From an uncultured Eubacteriales bacterium (GTDB lineage: Bacteria; Bacillota; Clostridia; Oscillospirales; UBA644), in NCBI GenBank assembly GCA_934501435.1, contig CAKSTW010000006.1, positions 75,092-139,091 of the forward strand: DNA of 64,000 nt, written 5' to 3'. The notes under the pieces were generated by a model. It had not been told where the DNA came from and searched no databases. It saw only the letters and a program-made list of their open reading frames with translations. Position 1 is the first letter of the stretch. Each line of letters opens with the position of its first letter. The translations under genes were made by a program, and so were the position numbers. Positions 8,537 to 16,937 of this stretch are shown here, piece after piece.

Positions 8537-9558
8537 ATTTGACGGTTGACTTAAAGGAAAGAAGTTACGGAATAACAATAGGAAAAGATCTGCTTGCAAA
8601 CGCCGGTAAATATTTTGACCTCGGCAGAAATGTTCTTATCGTGACCGACGACAATATCCCGACGGAATATTCCGAAAAGATAAAAAAATGTTCGAAAAAC
8701 GGGATCATAAAGGTTATTCCGAACGGAGAGAAGTCGAAGTCTTTTAACGGGCTTGAAACGCTTCTCAAAACCATGCTTGACAACGGCTTTTCGCGCAAAG
8801 ACTGCGCTGTTGCGGTCGGCGGCGGCGTTGTCGGAGACCTTGCGGGTTTTGCGGCGGCGACTTATATGCGCGGCATTGATTTTTATAACGTGCCGACGAC
8901 CGTTCTTTCCCAGGTCGATTCGTCGATAGGCGGAAAGGTCGCGATAAATTTCGGCGGAGTCAAAAACGTTGTCGGAGCTTTTTATCAGCCGAAAGCCGTC
9001 CTTATAGACACCGAAACCCTCTCTTCCCTGCCCGACAGGCAAATCAAAAACGGACTTATGGAAGCGCTGAAATCAGGGGCGATAAGAGACCGCGAACTCT
9101 TTGAAATGTTCGAAAACACCGATAAACCCGATATAACGCAGATAATATACAAGTCTCTTACCGTCAAGAAAAAGGTCGTTGAAAACGACGAAAAAGAAAA
9201 GGGCGAGAGAATGCTCTTGAATTTCGGGCACACGATAGGACACGGACTTGAAGTCGCCGCGGACGGAAAACTTTTCCACGGAGAAGCGGTCGCTCTCGGA
9301 ATGTATCTGATATCGGGAGAAGACCTCCGCGAAAGGCTTAAGAAAGTATATATTTCCCTCGGAATGTGGGAAAATCTCAAATCGGTATATACCGACATTA
9401 TAACAAACAAAGCCGACAGAATAAAATCTGCAATACTCCACGACAAAAAAGCTGCAGACGGCGTTTTCTCGGCGGTAGTCGTCGAAAATATCGGAGACGG
9501 AAAAATAAAAAAGATGACGGCGGAAGAAATTGATTCTTTGATAGGGAGATTGAAATGA
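8533..9558 (+). CDS. aroB: 3-dehydroquinate synthase
   Basis: Second step of the shikimate pathway: turns DAHP into 3-dehydroquinate using NAD+ and a divalent metal. The 341-residue protein has the nucleotide-binding GGGVVGDLAGF motif (about 96-106), the VPTTVLSQVDSSIGGK segment with its active-site lysine, and the metal-binding histidines in NFGHTIGHGLE and in LFHGEAVALG. Length matches the family. The start codon overlaps the pheA stop by four bases and its own stop overlaps the aroC start by four bases, so the genes are translationally coupled. Confidence 0.97.
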   Translation: MNLTVDLKERSYGITIGKDLLANAGKYFDLGRNVLIVTDDNIPTEYSEKIKKCSKNGIIKVIPNGEKSKSFNGLETLLKTMLDNGFSRKDCAVAVGGGVVGDLAGFAAATYMRGIDFYNVPTTVLSQVDSSIGGKVAINFGGVKNVVGAFYQPKAVLIDTETLSSLPDRQIKNGLMEALKSGAIRDRELFEMFENTDKPDITQIIYKSLTVKKKVVENDEKEKGERMLLNFGHTIGHGLEVAADGKLFHGEAVALGMYLISGEDLRERLKKVYISLGMWENLKSVYTDIITNKADRIKSAILHDKKAADGVFSAVVVENIGDGKIKKMTAEEIDSLIGRLK

Positions 9559-10649
9559 AAAACACATTCGGACAAAGCGTTGCTCTGACGGTATTCGGCG
9601 AAAGTCACGGTCCTGCGGTCGGCGCAATTATCGACGGACTTGCCCCCGGACTTTCGGTAAACGAAGATTTCATCAGGCATCAACTCGACCTGCGCCGGCC
9701 TTTCGGAAAAATTTCGACGCCGAGAGTCGAAGAAGACGAATTTGAAATTCTTTCGGGCGTTTATAACGGAAAAACAACGGGAACGCCGCTTTGCATCATA
9801 ATAAGAAACAAAAATACGCAAAGTAAAGACTATTCCGAACTCGAAAACAAGCCACGCCCCTCCCATGCGGACTACACGGGCGAAATAAAATACCGCGGAT
9901 TCGAAGACCCGCGCGGCGGCGGTCATTTTTCGGGAAGAATAACCGCGGCTATTGTCGCTGCCGGCGCAATAGTCATCGACGCGCTCAAAAACAAGGGAAT
10001 AATTATCGGAACGCATATAAAAAGCTGCGGAGATATTTCCGACAGGGATTTTTCCGACCTTTCCGAAGATATAAAAACTCTCGGAAAAGAAAAATTCGCG
10101 GTGCTTGACGAAAGAGCCGCAGAAAAAATGATAGAGAAAATCGAAAAAGCCGCAGAAGAAAAGGACAGCGTCGGCGGAGTTCTCGAAACCGCAATTTCGG
10201 GACTTCCCGCAGGCGTCGGAGAACCGTGGTTCGATTCTTTTGAAAGCGTTCTTTCGAGAGGTCTTTTCGCCGTTCCCGCAGTAAAGGGCGTTGAGTTCGG
10301 TCTCGGATTTAGTTTTGCAAAAACAACGGGAAGTCTTGCAAACGACCCGTTTACCGTAAAAAACGGCAAAGTAGCAACAGAGACAAACAATAACGGCGGA
10401 ATAAACGGCGGAATAACAAACGGTATGCCCGTTATTTTCAGGACCGCAATAAAGCCCACGCCGTCGATTTTCAGAGAGCAGAAGACCGTCGACATGAAAA
10501 CGGGAAAAGAAACGACTTTGACGCTTACGGGAAGACACGACCCCGCGATCTTCCACCGCGCAAGAGTCGTCGTCGACAGCATTTCGGCGTTTGCCGCGGC
10601 AGATCTTTTGGCTCTCCGTTACGGAACGGATTTTCTTTCGGAGGAATAA
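9555..10649 (+). CDS. aroC: Chorismate synthase
   Basis: Makes chorismate from EPSP by anti-elimination of phosphate, requiring reduced FMN. The 364-residue protein shows the family signatures: FGESHG near the N-terminus, RPSHADYTGEIKY in the first third, DPRGGGHFSGR directly after it, and the C-terminal TGRHDPAIFHR. Several of these motifs hold the histidines and arginines that bind FMN and substrate. Its coding region is followed after one base by aroE/aroK, whose GGAGGA ribosome site lies within the last codons of aroC. Monofunctional type; no flavin reductase domain is present. Confidence 0.97.
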   Translation: MKNTFGQSVALTVFGESHGPAVGAIIDGLAPGLSVNEDFIRHQLDLRRPFGKISTPRVEEDEFEILSGVYNGKTTGTPLCIIIRNKNTQSKDYSELENKPRPSHADYTGEIKYRGFEDPRGGGHFSGRITAAIVAAGAIVIDALKNKGIIIGTHIKSCGDISDRDFSDLSEDIKTLGKEKFAVLDERAAEKMIEKIEKAAEEKDSVGGVLETAISGLPAGVGEPWFDSFESVLSRGLFAVPAVKGVEFGLGFSFAKTTGSLANDPFTVKNGKVATETNNNGGINGGITNGMPVIFRTAIKPTPSIFREQKTVDMKTGKETTLTLTGRHDPAIFHRARVVVDSISAFAAADLLALRYGTDFLSEE

Positions 10650-10650
10650 A

Positions 10651-11904
10651 ATGGACTTCGGACTTACAGGACACCCTCTCGGTCACAGTTTTTCAAAAGA
10701 AATTCACGAAAGTCTCGGACTTTATACCTATGAAATATGCGATCTTCCCGAAAAAAATTTCGCAAAATTCATGACCGAAAAAAAATTCAGAGGGATAAAC
10801 GTCACGATACCGTACAAACAGAAAGTTATCCCGTATCTTGACGAAATTGACGAGACCGCAAAAGAGATAGGCGCGGTAAACACGATAGTAAACAGGGACG
10901 GCAGGCTTTACGGATATAACACCGACCTATTCGGGATTTCAAATCTGATTCTGAAAACCGCTGGAGACATTTCGGAAAAAACCGTTCTTATCCTCGGTTC
11001 GGGAGGAACTTCAAGGACCGCGGCGTATGCGGTAAAAGCCCTCGGCGCAAAAAAAGTATATAAAGCGACAAGAAAGCACGATCTTCTCCCCGACGGAGAT
11101 TTTGAGTTTATAACTTACGATAATCTCGATAAAATCGCCGATATTACCGACATAATAATCAACACGACGCCCGTCGGAATGTTTCCGGACACCGACTGTT
11201 CCCCCGTCGATATTTCCGTCTTCAAGAATTTATCGGCTGTCGTCGACGCGATATACAACCCGTTAAAAACAAAACTTGTTTACGCAGCGGAAAGCAGAAA
11301 TATACCCGCGCAGACAGGGCTTTATATGCTCGTATCCCAGGCGGTAAAAGCGGCTGAACTTTTCACCGGCGAAAAAATTCCAGAAGAAACGTTGAATAAG
11401 GTTTTTTCCGATATTCTCAGAAGCAAACAAAACATTGTCCTTACGGGAATGCCCGGCTGCGGAAAAACGACCGTCGGGAAACTTCTTGCAGAGAAAACGG
11501 GAAAAACATTTGCCGACACCGACGAACTGATCGAAAAAGAATACGGCCACCCGTCAAAAATCATCAGAGAGCACGGCGAAGAATATTTCAGGGACGTTGA
11601 AAGCCGCGTTATTTCCGACCTTAAAAACACCAATGCAAAGGTCATCGCCGTAGGCGGCGGCGCGGTATTAAGAAAAGAAAACGTTGAAAATCTGAAAAAA
11701 AACGGGGTCACGGTCTTTATCGACAGAGACATAAACGATATTCAGCCGACAAACGACCGTCCGCTTTCTTCAGACAGAAGTAAACTGAAAAAACTTTACG
11801 ATACCCGTTATCCGATATATGCCGCGGCGGCGGATATAACGGTTGTTTCGGATAACAATGCCGAAAATGTAACGGATATGATAATTAAGGAGTTTTCAAA
11901 ATGA
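10651..11904 (+). CDS. aroE/aroK: Fused shikimate dehydrogenase - shikimate kinase
   Basis: Two consecutive pathway steps in one 417-residue chain. Residues 1 to about 255 are AroE, reducing 3-dehydroshikimate with NADPH: GHPLGHSFSK at the N-terminus, NVTIPYK with the catalytic lysine, YNTD with the catalytic aspartate, and the NADP-binding GSGGTSRTA. From about residue 260 comes shikimate kinase: Walker A GMPGCGKTT (about 265-273), the shikimate-binding DTDELIE, FRDVESRVI, VGGGAVLR and the lid region with DRPLSSD. I chose the ATG at 10651 with GGAGGA at 10640-10645; the longer frame starts inside aroC. No frameshift or stop separates the domains, so this is a true fusion. Confidence 0.95.
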   Translation: MDFGLTGHPLGHSFSKEIHESLGLYTYEICDLPEKNFAKFMTEKKFRGINVTIPYKQKVIPYLDEIDETAKEIGAVNTIVNRDGRLYGYNTDLFGISNLILKTAGDISEKTVLILGSGGTSRTAAYAVKALGAKKVYKATRKHDLLPDGDFEFITYDNLDKIADITDIIINTTPVGMFPDTDCSPVDISVFKNLSAVVDAIYNPLKTKLVYAAESRNIPAQTGLYMLVSQAVKAAELFTGEKIPEETLNKVFSDILRSKQNIVLTGMPGCGKTTVGKLLAEKTGKTFADTDELIEKEYGHPSKIIREHGEEYFRDVESRVISDLKNTNAKVIAVGGGAVLRKENVENLKKNGVTVFIDRDINDIQPTNDRPLSSDRSKLKKLYDTRYPIYAAAADITVVSDNNAENVTDMIIKEFSK

Positions 11905-12329
11905 AAATAACCGTCATAAACGGAGCGAACATCAACTTCATAGGAATTCGCGAGCCTGATATTTACGGCAAAAAAACCTATAAAGACCTTGTTCTGATGA
12001 TCGAAAAATACTGTAAAGATCTCGGGATCGAAGTCGAAATATATCAGTCGAACCACGAGGGCGACCTCGTTGATAAGATACAGGATTGCTACAAAAAATC
12101 GGACGGTATCGTAATAAATCCGGGGGCTTACACCCATACGAGCATTGCGATAGCCGACGCTTTGAAAGCGGTATCCGTCCCCGCGGTTGAAGTTCATATC
12201 TCCGACGTTTCCGCGCGCGAAGATTTCAGGCAGATAAGTTATATCAGAAATATCTGCGTTGCAACTGTCGCGGGAAAAGGGCTTGACGGTTATATCGAAG
12301 CAATCGACATCTTGAGGAACGGGAAATGA
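11901..12329 (+). CDS. aroQ: Type II 3-dehydroquinate dehydratase
   Basis: Dehydrates 3-dehydroquinate to 3-dehydroshikimate by trans elimination; the type II enzyme is a small flavodoxin-like protein forming dodecamers. The 142-residue length is typical. Visible active-site features are the arginine in REPDIYG, the catalytic tyrosine in that YG, the flexible lid around it, NPGAYTHTSIAI, and the histidine in VEVHISD. The N-terminal motif normally written NGPNLN reads NGANIN, a change at the conserved proline. The start overlaps the aroE/aroK stop by four bases. Confidence 0.95.
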   Translation: MKITVINGANINFIGIREPDIYGKKTYKDLVLMIEKYCKDLGIEVEIYQSNHEGDLVDKIQDCYKKSDGIVINPGAYTHTSIAIADALKAVSVPAVEVHISDVSAREDFRQISYIRNICVATVAGKGLDGYIEAIDILRNGK

Positions 12330-13528
12330 ATATTACGATTTTGCCGTCAAAGGCAAACGGAGAAATAAAGGCTCAGCCGTCGAAAAGTATGGCGCACCGA
12401 CTTATTGTCGCGGCGATCCTCGCAAAGGGAAAGTCCGTAATAAAAAATGTCGTTATGAGCGAAGATATAGGCGCAACATTGTCGGCAGCAGCGGCTTTCG
12501 GCGCAAAATATGAAATTTCGGGAGACAAAATCACCGTAATATCAGACGGTTTTTCTCCTGAAAAGAACGCGGTCGTCGACTGCAACGAAAGCGGAAGCAC
12601 TCTCCGTTTTCTTATTCCCGTCGCACTTACCGCCGATTTCCCGATAGTTTTTACGGGGAAACCCCGACTTATGGAACGCCCTCTTTCGGAATATGAAAAT
12701 ATATGTAAAAAAGAGAGACTTCTGTTTGAGCGCGGAGACGGAAAAATAACAGTTTGCGGCAAACTGACGGCGGGATACTTCGAAATCAGAGGAGACGTCT
12801 CAAGCCAATATATTACGGGACTTCTGTTTGCATTGCCTCTTCTCGGAGGCGATTCGGTGCTGAAAATTCTGCCGCCCGTTGAAAGCCGTTCCTACATTGA
12901 CCTTACTTTTGAAACTCTCGACCTTGCAAAAATAAAATATGAAAAAGACGGAAACTCTGTAAGAATTTTCAGAAACCGGCAGTATTCGCCGATTACCCAA
13001 ACCGTCGAAGGAGACTTTTCGAACGCCGCTTTCCCCGACGCTTTCGGGCTTATCGGAGGCGACGTTACGGTTACGGGACTTTCGGAAAACTCAAAACAGG
13101 GAGACTCCGTTTACAGAGAATATTACCGCAAACTGAACGGCGGAACACCCGTTCTCGATATCGGAAACTGTCCCGACCTTGCGCCCGTACTTTTAGCGGT
13201 CGCCGCCTTAAAAAACGGAGCGACGCTTGAAAATACGGCAAGGCTTCGCTATAAAGAGTCGGACAGAGGAAACGCAATGAAAGAGGAACTTGAAAAGTTC
13301 GGTGCCGACATTACCGTTGAAGACAACAGAATAACGGTAAAGAAAGCGCCCCTGCATTTTCCGACGTCTCCCCTTTCGTCCCATAACGACCACAGAATAG
13401 CGATGGCTCTTTCGGTTATATGTTCCGTTACGGGCGGAACGATAACAGGCGCCGAAGCGGTAAGAAAAAGTTATCCCGACTATTGGAAAGATCTGGAAAA
13501 ACTCGGAATTGAGGTAAAATATGAATAA
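12326..13528 (+). CDS. aroA: 3-phosphoshikimate 1-carboxyvinyltransferase (EPSP synthase)
   Basis: Transfers the enolpyruvyl group of PEP to shikimate-3-phosphate. The 400-residue protein is somewhat shorter than the common form (about 427). It carries QPSKSMAHR, in which the SKSxxxR pattern contacts shikimate-3-phosphate, NESGSTLRFLIP in place of the more usual GNAGTxxR, and a C-terminal SSHNDHRIAMAL motif. The non-classical NESGST sequence suggests a class II-like, possibly glyphosate-tolerant enzyme, but this is only an inference. Start overlaps aroQ by four bases and the stop overlaps tyrA by eight. Confidence 0.95.
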   Translation: MNITILPSKANGEIKAQPSKSMAHRLIVAAILAKGKSVIKNVVMSEDIGATLSAAAAFGAKYEISGDKITVISDGFSPEKNAVVDCNESGSTLRFLIPVALTADFPIVFTGKPRLMERPLSEYENICKKERLLFERGDGKITVCGKLTAGYFEIRGDVSSQYITGLLFALPLLGGDSVLKILPPVESRSYIDLTFETLDLAKIKYEKDGNSVRIFRNRQYSPITQTVEGDFSNAAFPDAFGLIGGDVTVTGLSENSKQGDSVYREYYRKLNGGTPVLDIGNCPDLAPVLLAVAALKNGATLENTARLRYKESDRGNAMKEELEKFGADITVEDNRITVKKAPLHFPTSPLSSHNDHRIAMALSVICSVTGGTITGAEAVRKSYPDYWKDLEKLGIEVKYE

Positions 13529-14384
13529 AATAACAGCAGACACCGAATTTTTGATAATCGGTCTCGGCGTTATCGGAGGAAGTTACGCGGAAGCGCTCAG
13601 CGCAAAAGGCTACAAAGTAAAAGCGATAACAAAAGAACAAAAAGACATTGATTACGCTTTGAAAAAGAAAATGATTTCCGAAGGAACGACAGAGGTCGAT
13701 GAAAACATAATAAAAAACGCGGATATTATCATTTTTGCTCTTTATCCGCATATACTGACGGAATGGCTTGAAAAAAATCAGGGGTTAATAACTCCGGGAA
13801 CTCTGTTAACAGACGTTACGGGCGTAAAATCGGCGGTCGTACCGAAGATACAGGCGCTTCTCCGCCCCGACCTTGAATTTATCGCAAGCCACCCGATGGC
13901 GGGACGCGAAAGCCGCGGGATAGAGTATGCCGACGGCAACATTTTCAAGGCGGCGAACTTTATAGTCACCCCGACCGAAAAAAACACGCGGGAAGCAATA
14001 GAAATATGCAAAAGGCTCGGAGAAATACTCGGATTTTCGCGGATAAGCGAACTTTCGATCGAAGAACACGATAAAATGATAGGTTTTCTTTCGCAGCTTA
14101 CGCACTGTATTGCAATTTCCCTTATGACCTGCAACACAAACGACGACCTTGTCAAATATACGGGAGACTCTTTCCGGGATCTTATCCGTATCGCGAAAAT
14201 AAACGACGAAATGTGGTCGGAACTGTTTTTACTTAACAAAAAATATCTTTCGGGCGAAATCGATATGTTCATAAACGAACTTGAAAAGATAAAAAAATAT
14301 CTCGACACAGACGACAGAGAAAGCCTGCGCGAAATAATGAAACTTTCGACCAGGAGAAAAATCCAATTTGATAAACACAGATAA
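13521..14384 (+). CDS. tyrA: Prephenate dehydrogenase
   Basis: Oxidatively decarboxylates prephenate to 4-hydroxyphenylpyruvate, the precursor of tyrosine. The 287-residue monofunctional form has an N-terminal Rossmann motif (GLGVIGGSYAEAL, about residues 13-25), the conserved ASHPMAGRE containing the catalytic histidine, and a helical dimerisation domain. There is no ACT or chorismate mutase domain, so no built-in tyrosine feedback site is visible; control may rest on the operon attenuator. It overlaps aroA by eight bases and is followed 15 bases later by aroF. Confidence 0.94.
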   Translation: MNKITADTEFLIIGLGVIGGSYAEALSAKGYKVKAITKEQKDIDYALKKKMISEGTTEVDENIIKNADIIIFALYPHILTEWLEKNQGLITPGTLLTDVTGVKSAVVPKIQALLRPDLEFIASHPMAGRESRGIEYADGNIFKAANFIVTPTEKNTREAIEICKRLGEILGFSRISELSIEEHDKMIGFLSQLTHCIAISLMTCNTNDDLVKYTGDSFRDLIRIAKINDEMWSELFLLNKKYLSGEIDMFINELEKIKKYLDTDDRESLREIMKLSTRRKIQFDKHR

Positions 14385-14399
14385 ACGGAGGAAAGAAAA

Positions 14400-15428
14400 A
14401 TGAATTGCGAATTCAAAAGAAAACTGCCTGTACCCATGGAAATAAAAGAAATGTTCCCGGTAACGCACGAAATGTCACAGATCAAAACAAAGAGAGATAT
14501 CGAGATCGGAGATATTTTCCGTGGAACTTCCGATAAATTTCTTCTTATTATAGGCCCCTGCTCCGCCGACAGCGAAGACCCCGTTATAGAATACATTTCA
14601 CGGCTTCGCGAAGTCCAGGAAAAAGTAAAGGACAAAATTCTCATCATTCCGAGAATATACACAAACAAACCCCGCACTACGGGCGACGGATATAAGGGAA
14701 TGCTTCATCAGCCCGACCCTCATGCCGCGCCCGATATGCTTGCGGGCATAATAAAGATCAGAGAACTTCACATGAGAGCGATAAAGGAAACCGGCTTTAC
14801 CTGCGCCGACGAAATGCTCTATCCCGACAATCACAGGTACCTTTCCGATCTGCTTTCCTATGTCGCGGTCGGAGCGCGCTCGGTTGAAAATCAGCAGCAC
14901 AGACTCACGTCGAGCGCCATTGAAGTCCCCGTTGGAATGAAAAATCCGACAAGCGGAGACCTTTCGGTAATGATGAACGCAATAATCGCCGCGCAGCACA
15001 GCCACACCTTTATTTACAGAGGCTGGGAAGTCGAAAGCAAAGGAAATCCGCTCGCTCATGCGATTTTACGCGGAAGCACCGACGATCAGGGAAGAAACAG
15101 TTCAAACTATCACTATGAAGAACTGCTCAAACTCTGCGAACTTTACGAAAGCAAGAATTTGCAGAACAGGGCGGTCATAATCGACGCAAACCACGCAAAT
15201 TCGGGCAAGAAATATCTCGAACAGATACGCATAAGCAAAGAAGTTATCCACAGCAGAAACCACAACGAAAAATTAAAGAGTTTCGTCAAGGGGCTTATGA
15301 TCGAAAGTTATCTCGAAGACGGAAATCAGAAACCCGAAGACGGCGTTTACGGAAAGTCGATAACCGACCCTTGTCTCGGTTGGGAAAAGACAGAAAAACT
15401 CATCTACGACATTGCGGACAAACTTTAA
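14400..15428 (+). CDS. aroF: DAHP synthase, AroFGH-type (class I alpha)
   Basis: Entry step of the pathway: condenses PEP and erythrose-4-phosphate to DAHP. The 342-residue length and the motifs LLIIGPCSADSEDP, IPRIYTNKPRTTGDGYKG, VGARSVENQQHR and IIDANHANSGKK are those of the E. coli AroF/G/H subclass. These hold the PEP- and metal-binding Cys, Lys, Arg and His. The N-terminal extension typical of feedback-regulated members is present, but the effector cannot be read from the sequence. GGAGG lies a suitable distance ahead of the ATG. This is the last gene of the operon. Confidence 0.95.
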   Translation: MNCEFKRKLPVPMEIKEMFPVTHEMSQIKTKRDIEIGDIFRGTSDKFLLIIGPCSADSEDPVIEYISRLREVQEKVKDKILIIPRIYTNKPRTTGDGYKGMLHQPDPHAAPDMLAGIIKIRELHMRAIKETGFTCADEMLYPDNHRYLSDLLSYVAVGARSVENQQHRLTSSAIEVPVGMKNPTSGDLSVMMNAIIAAQHSHTFIYRGWEVESKGNPLAHAILRGSTDDQGRNSSNYHYEELLKLCELYESKNLQNRAVIIDANHANSGKKYLEQIRISKEVIHSRNHNEKLKSFVKGLMIESYLEDGNQKPEDGVYGKSITDPCLGWEKTEKLIYDIADKL

Positions 15429-15431
15429 TAA

Positions 15432-15469
15432 ATATACCGCGGACAAACAATGTCCGCGGTATATTTTTT
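15432..15469 (+). terminator. Terminator of the aromatic operon
   Basis: A 14-bp perfect stem (15432-15445 with 15451-15464), 5-base loop AACAA, then six T. It begins three bases after the aroF stop. Confidence 0.95.
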
Positions 15470-15481
15470 CGCCGTATTACC

Positions 15482-15510
15482 TTGACTGAACGCAGGTTTT
15501 GTGATATAAT
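15482..15510 (+). promoter_or_regulatory. Promoter for the rRNA methyltransferase gene
   Basis: TTGACT (15482-15487), 17-base spacer, perfect TATAAT (15505-15510), located 40 bases before the start codon. Confidence 0.88.
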
Positions 15511-15550
15511 ATACTATGAATAACGGAATTTTGACGAAGTGAGGCAAGGA

Positions 15551-16927
15551 ATGTTAAAAAAGAACGATATTGTTGAACTTACGGTAACGGATATGACCTT
15601 CGAAGGTCTCGGAGTCGCAAGATACACAGGCGAAGACCTTTCGGCATTTGTGATATTTATTCACGGGGCGGTCATCGGAGACATTGTCGATTGCAGAATA
15701 GTCAAAATTCTCAAAAACCATGCGTTTGCCATAATCGAAAATATAATCTCTCCGTCGGGCGACAGGATTCACCCCGCCTGCCCTTCTTTTTCGAAATGCG
15801 GCGGCTGCACATATCAGAATATAAACTATGAAACCGAACTTCGCTATAAGAAAAACTGTATTGTCAACGCCTTTGAAAAAAACTGTCCGGATTATTGCTG
15901 CACCGTCGAAGACGTCGAACCGTCGCCATCTGTTTCGGGTTATCGCAACAAAGTACAGTACCCGATCTCTGCCGACGGCAATTTCGGTTTTTTCGCAAAA
16001 CGCTCTCACAGAATAGTTGATGTGAACGACTGTTTTCTTCAGGATCCGGACTTTGCAAAAATAATAAAGACAACGCAGGATTTCATAAAGAAATTCAATA
16101 TAAAACCTTATGACGAAACAACCGGGACAGGATTCGTAAGACATCTCTATTTAAGGAAAGCCCATGCGACAGGCGAGATAATGGTCTGCCTTGTAACAAC
16201 GGGCAGCGGACTTCCGCATAAAGAGCAGTTCACCTCCGCGATCGCGGAAAATAAAAATGTAAAGAGCATATACCTTAACATAAACAAACGCAGAGACAAT
16301 GTGATCCTCGGCAGAGACTGTATCCTTATATGGGGTTCGGAAACGATTACCGACATACTCTGCGGTCTGAAGTTCCGAATTTCTCCCCTCTCGTTTTATC
16401 AGACAAACAGCGAGCAGGCCGAAAATCTTTATAATTTTGTAACCGAAAGCGGCTTTCTGACAGAAAACGGCATTCTGCTCGACGTCTGTTCCGGAATAGG
16501 AACAATAACGCTTGCGGCGGCCCGAAAAGTAAAACACGCGTACGGAGTCGAAATCGTTCGTTCCGCCGTCGAAAATGCCGTTGCAAACGCCGCGGCAAAC
16601 AAGATAAAAAACGCTGAATTTTTCCTTTCGGACATGAGCGAGATCTCCGAGCTGCATGACCTTTTTGCGGTTGGATCGCCGAACGTCGTAACTCTCGACC
16701 CGCCTAGAAAAGGACTTACCGAAGAAACAATAGCCGCCTTGAAAGAATATCTTCCCGATAAGATCGTATACATATCCTGCAACCCCGCGACCCAGGCACG
16801 GGATATTCAGAGACTTAACGAAGACGAAAAACGCTATAAGATCGAAAGAATAAAGCCTTTCGATATGTTCCCGAGAACGGGGCATGTGGAGTGCGTTTGT
16901 TTTATGACTTTGATAAAAAATCAATGA
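15551..16927 (+). CDS. 23S rRNA (uracil-C5)-methyltransferase, RlmD/RumA family
   Basis: SAM-dependent methyltransferase that makes 5-methyluridine in 23S rRNA. The 458-residue chain has an N-terminal TRAM RNA-binding domain (about 1-65), a four-cysteine iron-sulphur site (C77, C83, C86 and a later cysteine near 157), the SAM motif LLDVCSGIGTITLA, DPPRKGL, and the catalytic cysteine in YISCNPATQARD. Which of RlmD, RlmC or RlmCD it is cannot be decided here. I chose the ATG at 15551 rather than the GTG at 15539, because GAGG at 15541-15544 is well spaced from it. Confidence 0.92.
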   Translation: MLKKNDIVELTVTDMTFEGLGVARYTGEDLSAFVIFIHGAVIGDIVDCRIVKILKNHAFAIIENIISPSGDRIHPACPSFSKCGGCTYQNINYETELRYKKNCIVNAFEKNCPDYCCTVEDVEPSPSVSGYRNKVQYPISADGNFGFFAKRSHRIVDVNDCFLQDPDFAKIIKTTQDFIKKFNIKPYDETTGTGFVRHLYLRKAHATGEIMVCLVTTGSGLPHKEQFTSAIAENKNVKSIYLNINKRRDNVILGRDCILIWGSETITDILCGLKFRISPLSFYQTNSEQAENLYNFVTESGFLTENGILLDVCSGIGTITLAAARKVKHAYGVEIVRSAVENAVANAAANKIKNAEFFLSDMSEISELHDLFAVGSPNVVTLDPPRKGLTEETIAALKEYLPDKIVYISCNPATQARDIQRLNEDEKRYKIERIKPFDMFPRTGHVECVCFMTLIKNQ

Positions 16928-16937
16928 GGAAATCAAA

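Noticed and set aside
8985..10556. Long minus-strand reading frame (523 codons) opposite aroB and aroC
   Set aside because: It lies antisense to two genes with complete conserved motifs, has a low-complexity Ser/Phe/Arg composition, and has no ribosome site. It is a codon-bias shadow.
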